DNA of 64,000 nt from CALOBA01 sp942491465. Its GTDB lineage: Bacteria > Pseudomonadota > Gammaproteobacteria > Chromatiales > Chromatiaceae. A program made the position numbers and the translations under genes. The stretch spans positions 1 to 64,000 of the forward strand of contig CALOBA010000030.1 of the NCBI GenBank assembly GCA_942491465.1. The letters are read 5' to 3'. The notes under the pieces are model-generated. The model searched no databases, was not told the origin of the DNA, and saw only the letters and a program-made list of their open reading frames with translations. This document shows positions 10,676 to 18,090 of the stretch, in pieces; position 1 is the first letter of the stretch, and each line of letters opens with the position of its first letter.

Positions 10676-11296
10676 CTAATCAGGAGGGAAACAGTCGACC
10701 GGCAGCGACTCAATCACCCGGTAGACGTGGCTGCCGGGCGACCGCGGCCAACGGTCCCTTGGCGATGGATCGGCAGCTCTCGCCCTGCTGGAGGCGTCGC
10801 GAACCCTGGGCAACAGCAGGTCGATATCCAACCGCCGCTTGTTGTACGAGCCATCCGCGGCAGCGCGCAGCTCGGCCTCGATCTCGTCACAGCGCTGCGT
10901 TTGGGGCAAATGATCAGAGAAGTGAAACAGCAGCCACGACTCGAAGCAGGGATGGCTGATCGCAAGCCGGAAACCGGTCGCCTGTGCCTCGCGCGCAATT
11001 GAAGCGAGCTTGCCGTCTCCCCAGCGATCCACATCCAACATGAGCCAAAGCTCGTCGTCTCCGGCAAGGCTGTATTCGTCTCGAAACGCTCGCAAGCGCT
11101 GCAAAACGTATTCCGGTGCGGAGCGGTCGTCGTTACCGGCCGGGAGAACACGCACCTGCACCCGAGTGCTGCGAAACATCTCAAAATACTGCCCCTCGGT
11201 AACACGCCCCTCGGCCGCGATGATGATCAGCCGGGTGTCCCGCAAGTGCGAAACGCTGCGGTTCAATGGCCGTGGCTTTCGCGAAGTCAGCGCCAT
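10676..11296 (-). CDS. RloB-like protein (AbiLii type)
   Basis: About 206 residues with the RloB layout: LIIIAAEGRVTEGQYFEMF near the N-terminus, LWLMLDVDRWGD in the middle, then FRLAISHPCFESWLLFHF. The conserved glutamate and paired aspartates suggest a TOPRIM-like nuclease fold. RloB partners an AAA ATPase in the AbiL abortive-infection system and in rlo genes found in restriction loci. The ATG at 11296 lies 13 bases after the stop of the upstream ATPase gene; the longer frame from 11347 would overlap that gene. The pair is inserted between drmMI and drmA on the same strand. Confidence 0.78.
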   Translation of the reverse strand: MALTSRKPRPLNRSVSHLRDTRLIIIAAEGRVTEGQYFEMFRSTRVQVRVLPAGNDDRSAPEYVLQRLRAFRDEYSLAGDDELWLMLDVDRWGDGKLASIAREAQATGFRLAISHPCFESWLLFHFSDHLPQTQRCDEIEAELRAAADGSYNKRRLDIDLLLPRVRDASSRARAADPSPRDRWPRSPGSHVYRVIESLPVDCFPPD

Positions 11297-11309
11297 CGCC
11301 GAACGCCAG

Positions 11310-12671
11310 TCAGCACGCCATGCGATCTGTCGCAGGCGCCCCCTCAATCAGTGGTACTGCACCAAATCGGCCTTGCAGGTACCCTTTTTCGATCTTCAGA
11401 TCAGGGCGCACCTTGAGATCAGTCATTGGGTAGAGCTCGGAAGCGCCCCAGCGATCTTTCTCAAGGAACCAGATCTCGTCACGCCGCAACAGATTCAAAT
11501 CCATCAGATGCGTGTCATGCGTCGTAAAGATGAGCTGAGTCCGGGTCGGCTCGTCGCAGCGGTGGATGAAGGTCTCGACGAAAAGCCGAGATAATGCAGG
11601 ATGCAACTTCCGATCAAGCTCATCAACCACGTAAACCCGTTCTTGTGATTCTGCATCCGCGAGAACCGGCATAATCTCCATCAAGCGCTGCGTCCCGGAG
11701 GACTCCTCGGAGAACTGAAACTCCACGCTGCCGCCGGATTTGCTTGAGTGCGTGGTTTTCAGGCGGCCAACCACCTTTTCCCCTGCGCGGTTCTTGTAGA
11801 TCGTGATCAAGCCGTTCTGAGGGTTCTCTAATAGTCCAACCGCAGAATCTTTCTCAACGGCGCCGACAATCTTCTTCACGATTTCGCGTGGCGCATCCGT
11901 AAAAAAGTCATCGACGTCCAGCGGCGTTTCATCCACCGTAACACCATCAATCCCGGTTCCGGCCCGCCGCAGGAAATCTTCCAGGTAGTCCACAAAGCTA
12001 CTCTGCCGACTCGCCCGAAAAGCAATGGGTTGCGGCAGGTCATCAGCGCTCAAAATAACCAAAACACGTCGGAACCATTGCAGCAAGGGCTCAAGCTCTT
12101 CGACATTGCGATCGAAAGCTTCGGTGAGAAACAGTTGATTTGGCCGGGTACCCTCCGCAACAAACTCCATACGCTGACGTTCTTTCTTGGTCCGCCCAGC
12201 GAGTGAGGCGCCAAACTCGACGGTTACTTCTCCCGCTTTGTCTGTGAGCCGCTCGAAGAACTTGCTTTCCCGTGACGTGAGACGCGCGAACAACCATTCT
12301 TCCCGAACTCGCTCATCGTCGACCGCAAAACCATAGTTATACTCGACACCGGCATGATCGATCGTTAGCTCGAAACGGGATGGCTCGTTCAGCAAGTCCG
12401 GGTCGAGCCGAAACGTCGTCCGGTCGATGCCGTCTCCTGGTCTTGTGCCGTCGACGACAAGATCCCGGACGAAGCGGAGCGCCTCGACCACCTTGCTCTT
12501 GCCGTGACCGTTGGCTCCGTACAGCGCAGCAAGTCGCAAGACTCGCGGCTTACGTCCGACCGCGCTCTGCACGACGTGTTTCGGGTGGGAGTCGTCGCCG
12601 GAGGCGACCATCGAGAACGACGCTTCCCGGGCGAAGCAAGCGAAGTTCCGAACCGAGAACTGGAGGAGCAT
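11310..12671 (-). CDS. AAA-family ATPase, RloA/AbiLi-like
   Basis: A 453-residue SMC-like ATPase of the AAA_15/AAA_21 group: MLLQFSVRNFACFAREASFS start, Walker A YGANGHGKSK (52-60), an ABC-type region EESSGTQRLMEIMPVLAD, Walker B VYVVDELDRKLHP (around 343-355) and a THDTHLMD switch. It lies directly upstream of the RloB-like gene, the arrangement of AbiL. In such pairs the ATPase is thought to sense infection and control the partner effector. Between its start and the methylase remnant lie about 140 bases with no gene. Base composition drops relative to the drm genes (many A/T-rich codons), which fits separate acquisition. Confidence 0.82.
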   Translation of the reverse strand: MLLQFSVRNFACFAREASFSMVASGDDSHPKHVVQSAVGRKPRVLRLAALYGANGHGKSKVVEALRFVRDLVVDGTRPGDGIDRTTFRLDPDLLNEPSRFELTIDHAGVEYNYGFAVDDERVREEWLFARLTSRESKFFERLTDKAGEVTVEFGASLAGRTKKERQRMEFVAEGTRPNQLFLTEAFDRNVEELEPLLQWFRRVLVILSADDLPQPIAFRASRQSSFVDYLEDFLRRAGTGIDGVTVDETPLDVDDFFTDAPREIVKKIVGAVEKDSAVGLLENPQNGLITIYKNRAGEKVVGRLKTTHSSKSGGSVEFQFSEESSGTQRLMEIMPVLADAESQERVYVVDELDRKLHPALSRLFVETFIHRCDEPTRTQLIFTTHDTHLMDLNLLRRDEIWFLEKDRWGASELYPMTDLKVRPDLKIEKGYLQGRFGAVPLIEGAPATDRMAC

Positions 12672-12815
12672 GATTCATCTCACATGGATTCTTGGCCTCA
12701 GTATCGACGATATCGGAGAAAATTTCGAGAAAACTAGCGCGAAGAATTCTGCAACCTGCTGCTCCGCGGTCGGACCAAGCCTGCCGGTCGCAGGCGTTGC
12801 CGGTCCCAGCTACCG

Positions 12816-13453
12816 CTAGAACAGCGTTTTCTGGAGCTCGTCACCCGTGGTGCGCGCGCGCCTTGTCCTTGCCTTCGTCCTCTCGAGTGTCTTGTGTCCT
12901 CGACGCTCGTGCAGCCCCGCGGCGACCTCCTCGGCGTAGCGCTCGTGGTTGAGGCGGAGCAGGCGGTCGAGGACTTCGCGGCGGGCGGGTTCGCTGAGGG
13001 TGTAGCGCAGGCCCTGCTTGGTGTCGTGGAAGCCGTGGCCGAGGTCGAGGGTGGCGGGGGCGCGGTCCCAGCCGTAGGCGGCGGCGACGGCCTGGTCCAT
13101 CTCCACGTGCAGGGCGCGCAGCTCGACGATGTCGGCGCTGGTCTCCTGCGGGTCGTGGAAGCGGTTGTAGGTCTTGGTCAGGCCCTCCTGGCGGGTCTGC
13201 ATGATCTGCTGGCGGCGGGTGTAGTAGCGCTCGCCGATGGCTTCGAGTCCGTCGATTGAGTCGGGGAAGGGGAAGGTTTCGAAGCAGTCGGTGGGTGTGT
13301 AGCGGAGGTCGCGTTCGCATGCTGGAGCTTTCGCTGTTGTCCACTCCAGCATGAGGCGTTGACTGCAATAGCGCAAAGAACCCGTAGTCTGCCTGAAGCA
13401 CAACCGACCATTTCATTCGTACAACGCTCCGTTTCGAATCCAGCTGATCGAGT
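12816..13453 (-). pseudogene. drmMI: Detached C-terminal part of the DISARM methylase DrmMI
   Basis: From about 13318 down, the frame reads DLRYTPTDCFETFPFP, IGERYYTRRQQIM, HDPQETSADIVELRALH, MDQAVAAAYGW: the C-terminal target-recognition and helical region of MmeI-like methylases. Upstream the sense jumps frames several times. AKMNSISWIRNGALYE, then MKWSVVLQADYGFFALLQST and SSSMRT lie in different frames between 13470 and 13318. At least three frame changes separate this piece from the N-terminal part, and none resembles a standard programmed frameshift site. The methylase is therefore broken in its C-terminal region, unless this stretch is badly sequenced. Confidence 0.75.
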
Positions 13454-16400
13454 TCATCTTGGCGACCCTGCGCGATGCACCAACACCCGCTCCATCCCCT
13501 CAATGGTGGCGTAGAGCTTCGGCGCGCGTTCGGCGAACTGCCACCAGCGTTCTCGACGAATCTTGCGTTTATTCCGCATCCGCTCCGGCTTCACCTTCTC
13601 CTCGACGATCCCCAGCAGCACCGGATAGTCCGCCGCCACCGGCTTGGGATAGTCCGCGGGCACCCGCCCCGCGCGCAGCCACTCCTTCCGAAGATCGTCG
13701 TCGGCGTTCGCCCAAGAACCGCTCGCCGAGCGATCCAGCGGCCAGTCGTGAAAGTTGATGACCCAGCGGCTTGGCGACTGGTCCGGGCGGCTGTTCAGGT
13801 CCTCGCCGTTGAGGTACGGGAACAGGCAGTCGCGGTGGCGCGGGTCTTGGGCCAGCAGGGCCTCGGCCTCGGCGGGGTCGAGCACGAAGCCCATGCCGAG
13901 CACGATGGAGCCCTGGAAGGACTTGTCGGCGTTGGCCTTGAGCCGGTGCGGCGGGCCGACCACGGCGCCGGGTTCGGTGAGGTAGGGCGTGATGCCGGAG
14001 ACGGGGCGGTCGTTGAGCCGCCAGCCGCCTTGCCAGGCGCGGCCCTTGGGCGGGTTGTGCAGCCAGACGTGGGCCACCTCCAGGTTGGCGCCGCCGGGCC
14101 ATTTGCGGCTCGGGATGGCGCGCGGGATGGCGACAGCGCGCGCGTCGAGCTGGTCGAGGCCGACCTCGCGGGTGTCGCCCTGGGCGATGGTGTTGGTGGC
14201 CAGCAGCCCGGCCATGCCGCCGGGGCGCAGCAGGCCGGCGGCGCGCAGGAAGAAGTAGGCGCAGAGGTCGGCGCTGCCGCGCCGGCCGCCGGCGAGGTGG
14301 CCCACCAGGTAGTTCCGGTAGCCGGTGCCGAGGTTGCCGGTGATCTTCTGCCCGCCCATGAACGGCGGGTTGCCGATGAAGGCGTCGAAGCCTGTTGGCC
14401 GCTCGGCGCCGGGCTCCGGTTGTGGGAGCGGCCTCTGGCCGCGATCTTCGGCGGCGCTGGCGGCTGCGTGTTGGCTTGGGCTTGCTTGGGCGTCTGGTGC
14501 TTCGCCTTCGCGGCTGGAAGCCGCTCCCACGGGGTCGGTGGCGAGGAAGACCTCTGGGAAGGCGAGCGGCCAGTGCAGTGGGCGGGCGCCATCCAGCCAG
14601 TCGGCTGCCTGCTGCTCCATGCTGCCGAGGTCGAGCAGCGCGGCGGTCTGGAGCAGGTCGTCGGCGCTGGTGCGCTTCTGGCCGGCGGCGGCGAGCCGGG
14701 CGCCGGTGACCAGGTCCGCCAGCAGGCGGGTCTGGCGGACCTCTTCCTCGGCGTCGGCGAGCAGCAGGGCCTTGCTCTCGATCTGGTCCAGGCTGTTGTC
14801 CGGGATCGCGGCCAGCTCGGCGCGCTTGGCGGCGGCGTCGAGCAGGGCGTCGGCGTGGGGCTTGAGGCGCTGCTGGCCGCTGCCGTCGAGGTAGAAGGCC
14901 TCCAGCTCGTCGAGCCGGGCGACACCGAGCAGGGAGTCGCCGGCGACGATGGCGTGATCCAGGAAGGTGAAGGGCTTGTCCCGCTGCAGGGTGGCGAGCC
15001 ACAGCGAGAGCTTGGCCATCTCGACGGCCAGCGGGTTGATGTCGATGCCATACAGACAGCGGTCGGAGACCAGGCGGCGGGCTACCAGGCGGCGCTCCTC
15101 CGGGTCCGCCGGGATCGGGCAGCTGGGCGGTCGCTCCAGGGCCAGGGCGCCGTCGGGGGCGATGACGACCTCGCCCGGGTGCGCGGCCTCCAGGCGCTCC
15201 CAGGCGGCGACGAGCTTGTCGGCCAGATAGCGGCAGGCCTGCACCAGGAAGGCGCCGGAGCCGCAGGCGAGGTCGCAGACCTTCAGCGCCAGAATCTCGG
15301 CGGGCGAGCGCAGGGTCTCCAGGCTCGGCGGCACGCCGTCGGCCATGCTGGCATAGACGAGCGGGTCCAGGGCGTGGCGGACGACGGGCTCGGTGAGCTC
15401 GGGCGGGGTGTAGTGGGTGCCGGAGCTGCGGCGGTCCTGGCCGGCGGTGACGAAGACGCTGTGGGCGGTGATGACGATGGGATAGCCCAGGCTGTCCGCG
15501 CGCAGCAGGCCGGCGAAGGGGCGCACGCGCTCCAACAGGTCCGGGTCGTTGTCGCAGGCGGTGCGCAGCCGGGTGTCGACCGCCGCGGCGGCGGGGCCGG
15601 TGGCGTCTTGCTGCGTCTCGTCCTCGACCGCGGTGATGGCCCGGCGCAGCGCGGCGGGGCTGCGCTTGGTCTCGCGCTTGAGCGCGGCGGCCAGCGGCTC
15701 GACACCCTGCCCGCGCAGGGCCTCCAGATCTTTCAGCGGCAGGTGCACGGTGGTGTTGCCGGCGGCGGAGAGGCCCAGCACAGCCTCCGGGGTGCGCCGG
15801 GCGGTGTGGTCCAGCAGGCCCTCGTAGACGCTGCCGATGTTCTCCTCGGTGAGCGCCCGGAACGACAGCCGCCGCGCCTGCGCCGGGCCGCCGCCCGGCG
15901 TGGCGAGCTTGAGGGTTTGCAGCGCCTCCAGCAGGTGCAGGACGGTGCGGTTGTGGATGGCGAGCGGCTGTGCCTCGGCGGACCGCCAGCGGCTGCCGGC
16001 GGGGCGGCCTTCGAGGAAGGGGAAGGCGTCCGGGTCGAACAGGTGCCCGCCGTAGGCGGGCAGGCGCAGGTCCTGGGCCTCGCTGCCGGCATGGATGAGC
16101 CGGAACAGCGCCAGCAGCCGATTCCAGGCGTCGTAGCGGCGCTCCAGGATCGCTTCACCCTGCTGGTCCGCGACCTCGCGCAACTGCCCGCCGAGGGTGG
16201 AGACGGCGTAGTGCTGGGCGTAGATGGGGTTGTCCGCCGGCAGCAGAAAGCGCTCCTCGGCGAACAGCAGGAACACCAGGCGCATCATCACCGTGAGCCC
16301 GGCCTCGTAGAGCCGCGTGACGCTGTAGCCATCGAGCAGCGCCCGGCCCCGCTCCTTGTCCAGCCGGTCGATGGACTGGATCAGGATCTCCACCGCGGCC

Positions 16401-17281
16401 AGCACCTGGGCGCCGAGCTGATCGGTGATGTCCTGTTGATGCTCTGCGCTCTCGGCGAACAGCGCCGCGAGGCTGTCCTCGGGCGGCACGCCGAAGAAGC
16501 GCCGGGCGCCGAGCAGGCTCACCAGCGCGCGCAGGGTCAGCGGCTCTTCGCGCCACAGGCTTGCGTGCCAGGTGGCGTAGCTGGCCGTCTCCACGTCCCG
16601 CGGGGCGTAGATCAGCAGCCAGTCCTCGCCGTTGGTGACCAGCCCGAGGGGTACATCGGCGGCGCGCAGCAGGTCCGCCATGCGCGCGGCGGGGGATGCC
16701 TTCCAGAAGCGACCGGGGACGGTCCGGTCCAGGCGCTGGCCGGCGGGCCAGCTGTGGATCAGCAGCCGCGTCTGGCGGGCGTCGCCGGCGGCTGCTTCGC
16801 CGTTGGCGGGCCGCACCGCTGCCGCCTCCGCTACCGCCGACTGCGCCGCCACCGCCGGGTCGGGCTCGCCGAACAGGTCCGAGGTCGGATTCGGCACCGG
16901 CGCCGGAGCTGCTGGATTGCCGGTCGCAGCGGCGGCCGGCCCAACCAGCGCCAGGTCCGGCCGCAGCACCTCGCCCTCCTCGGTGCGGTTCAGTTGCAGG
17001 CCCGGCGGCAGCGACTGATCGCGCAGCAGCATCGCCTCCGGCAGCCCCAGCACCTCCTCCAGCACAAACCGAATCCAGGCCTGATGCACCACCGGGTCCG
17101 GCGCCCCGCCTTCCCCGCTCGCCTGCCACTCCTCGAACGCCTGCCCCAGCCGCCGCCGCACGTCGCTGTCGACGGTCTCCAACCCCTGCGGAAACACCCG
17201 CAGCAGCACCGGCAGCGACAGGAAGGGCCCGGACTGCTCGATCAGGCCGAGCCATTCGGTGTGGTGGCGGGGGGTGGACAT
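13454..17281 (-). CDS. drmMI: DISARM class 1 adenine methylase DrmMI, N-terminal and catalytic part
   Basis: DrmMI modifies adenine in host DNA in class 1 DISARM. The 1275-codon frame contains an N-terminal helical domain, motif I DLACGSGAF (about 670-678) for S-adenosylmethionine binding and motif IV NPPF (971-974). The gene order drmD, drmMI, drmA, drmB, drmC is that of class 1. Two oddities are seen. A REP palindrome (14421-14530) is embedded in frame just before motif IV and encodes a low-complexity insert of about 37 residues. The frame also ends prematurely at VLVHRAGSPR, where homologs continue; the missing part lies in shifted frames downstream. Function is doubtful without the C-terminal domain. 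Confidence 0.85.
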   Translation of the reverse strand: MSTPRHHTEWLGLIEQSGPFLSLPVLLRVFPQGLETVDSDVRRRLGQAFEEWQASGEGGAPDPVVHQAWIRFVLEEVLGLPEAMLLRDQSLPPGLQLNRTEEGEVLRPDLALVGPAAAATGNPAAPAPVPNPTSDLFGEPDPAVAAQSAVAEAAAVRPANGEAAAGDARQTRLLIHSWPAGQRLDRTVPGRFWKASPAARMADLLRAADVPLGLVTNGEDWLLIYAPRDVETASYATWHASLWREEPLTLRALVSLLGARRFFGVPPEDSLAALFAESAEHQQDITDQLGAQVLAAVEILIQSIDRLDKERGRALLDGYSVTRLYEAGLTVMMRLVFLLFAEERFLLPADNPIYAQHYAVSTLGGQLREVADQQGEAILERRYDAWNRLLALFRLIHAGSEAQDLRLPAYGGHLFDPDAFPFLEGRPAGSRWRSAEAQPLAIHNRTVLHLLEALQTLKLATPGGGPAQARRLSFRALTEENIGSVYEGLLDHTARRTPEAVLGLSAAGNTTVHLPLKDLEALRGQGVEPLAAALKRETKRSPAALRRAITAVEDETQQDATGPAAAAVDTRLRTACDNDPDLLERVRPFAGLLRADSLGYPIVITAHSVFVTAGQDRRSSGTHYTPPELTEPVVRHALDPLVYASMADGVPPSLETLRSPAEILALKVCDLACGSGAFLVQACRYLADKLVAAWERLEAAHPGEVVIAPDGALALERPPSCPIPADPEERRLVARRLVSDRCLYGIDINPLAVEMAKLSLWLATLQRDKPFTFLDHAIVAGDSLLGVARLDELEAFYLDGSGQQRLKPHADALLDAAAKRAELAAIPDNSLDQIESKALLLADAEEEVRQTRLLADLVTGARLAAAGQKRTSADDLLQTAALLDLGSMEQQAADWLDGARPLHWPLAFPEVFLATDPVGAASSREGEAPDAQASPSQHAAASAAEDRGQRPLPQPEPGAERPTGFDAFIGNPPFMGGQKITGNLGTGYRNYLVGHLAGGRRGSADLCAYFFLRAAGLLRPGGMAGLLATNTIAQGDTREVGLDQLDARAVAIPRAIPSRKWPGGANLEVAHVWLHNPPKGRAWQGGWRLNDRPVSGITPYLTEPGAVVGPPHRLKANADKSFQGSIVLGMGFVLDPAEAEALLAQDPRHRDCLFPYLNGEDLNSRPDQSPSRWVINFHDWPLDRSASGSWANADDDLRKEWLRAGRVPADYPKPVAADYPVLLGIVEEKVKPERMRNKRKIRRERWWQFAERAPKLYATIEGMERVLVHRAGSPR
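14421..14530. repeat. REP palindrome inside the drmMI coding region
   Basis: The left arm tgtgggagcggcctctgg (from 14421) and the right arm ggctggaagccgctcccac (ending 14530) form a long imperfect hairpin. The same GTGGGAGCGGCTTCCAGCCG family lies between genes at 28738-28804. The insert keeps the methylase frame open. Confidence 0.85.
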
Positions 17282-17297
17282 GCCGGTCGGTGCGGCG

Positions 17298-17618
17298 CTA
17301 GAGCTGGAGCTGAACGCGAATGGCAGCTTCCACTGCGCTCATCTCAGCGCCGGTCAGGGTACCGAGCCGATCACCGAGACGCGACTTGTCGGCGGTGGTG
17401 AGTTGGTCGGCCATGGCCTTGCCATCTTTGCCCGCGACATGCACCCGCGCCTCGCTCGGGAAGACCTTGGCGACGCTGCTGGACAGGGGCACGACTTGGA
17501 CACGATTCAAAAACCGGTTGGCGGAGTCGTTGCTGACGATCACCGCCGGCCGACGCTTGCGGACCTCGCTGCCGGTTGCGGCAGCGAAGTCGACCCAGAC
17601 GACGTCACCGCGGCGCAT
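17298..17618 (-). CDS. MazF/PemK-family endoribonuclease toxin
   Basis: A 106-residue protein starting MRRGDVVWVDFAAATGSE, with RPAVIVSND and VQVVPLSSS, the beta-strand core of MazF-type mRNA interferases. The length is normal for the family. Such toxins cleave mRNA and are held inactive by a cognate antitoxin. It overlaps the end of the upstream gene by 14 bases, as toxin genes usually overlap their antitoxins, and ends 16 bases before drmMI. The cassette therefore lies between drmD and drmMI in the same direction as the DISARM genes. Confidence 0.88.
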   Translation of the reverse strand: MRRGDVVWVDFAAATGSEVRKRRPAVIVSNDSANRFLNRVQVVPLSSSVAKVFPSEARVHVAGKDGKAMADQLTTADKSRLGDRLGTLTGAEMSAVEAAIRVQLQL

Positions 17619-17982
17619 GGGACGCGTCTCCGATCAGGGCCTCAGACCAGGCGCGGGCGTCTTGCTCTCGCTTCGTGTCCGCGCCCATCTCACGGTAGGC
17701 GGCGTCGAGGTCGCGGTCGGGGGCGAGCTCGCGGGCGCGTTCCAAAACAACGTCTTGGAAGGGTTGGGGCACCAAATACCACTGGGCATAACCGCGGCTC
17801 TGCGGGTTTCCGAGCGGCTGGGTTTCACTGTTGCCGTTCCAGCGGATGCCGATGCCCGGCTGGCCATCCCAATCCAGCTCCGCGACGGCGCAATCATCGG
17901 CGCCGCCGTCATAGACCACGCGCACGTTGGACACGGAACGCTTGGGGCTGTCGACTTGTCTTGGATCAATGTAGGTCGTCAT
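17605..17982 (-). CDS. Hybrid small protein; antitoxin-like tail in front of mazF
   Basis: The first ~95 residues (NVRVVYDGG, GIGIRWNGN, PLGNPQSRGYAQWYLVP) match a family of small uncharacterised proteins, not a DNA-binding antitoxin. The last ~30 residues (DAAYREMGADTKREQDARAWSEALIGD) look like the C-terminal toxin-binding tail of MazE-type antitoxins, and the frame overlaps mazF by 14 bases. My reading is a fusion or deletion that replaced the antitoxin DNA-binding domain. If so, the tail might still neutralise MazF while autoregulation by the usual domain is lost. The alternative is that the whole family serves as antitoxin. Confidence 0.55.
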   Translation of the reverse strand: MTTYIDPRQVDSPKRSVSNVRVVYDGGADDCAVAELDWDGQPGIGIRWNGNSETQPLGNPQSRGYAQWYLVPQPFQDVVLERARELAPDRDLDAAYREMGADTKREQDARAWSEALIGDASHAPR

Positions 17983-18030
17983 CGAAATCTCCGGAAGGGT
18001 CTGTCGAAGGCGTGAAGATAGCCGAAGTCC

Positions 18031-18090
18031 ATACGTATGTCAATACGTATGATCTCTTCGAATGCGATCTACGTATGACCCTACATATGG
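18031..18090. promoter_or_regulatory. Repeated TACGTATG boxes upstream of the toxin cassette
   Basis: atacgtatg occurs at 18031-18039 and again at 18043-18051 (12-base period), ctacgtatg at 18069-18077 and a degenerate tacatatgg at 18082-18090. TACGTA is self-complementary. Spaced palindromic boxes in front of a toxin-antitoxin pair are the usual layout of an autoregulatory operator. The A/T content stands out from the surroundings. No protein is shown to bind here. Confidence 0.55.

Noticed and set aside
7228..10959. Very long plus-strand frame opposite drmA (and similar ones at 2765-4366, 5210-7312 and 13475-17401)
   Set aside because: They mirror the codon pattern of the real GC-rich minus-strand genes, are rich in Arg/Gly/Gln/His without domain motifs, and the minus-strand frames carry clear family signatures.
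13318..13470. Programmed frameshifting in drmMI
   Set aside because: Several different frame changes occur and no slippery heptamer with a downstream structure is seen; decay or sequence error is simpler.
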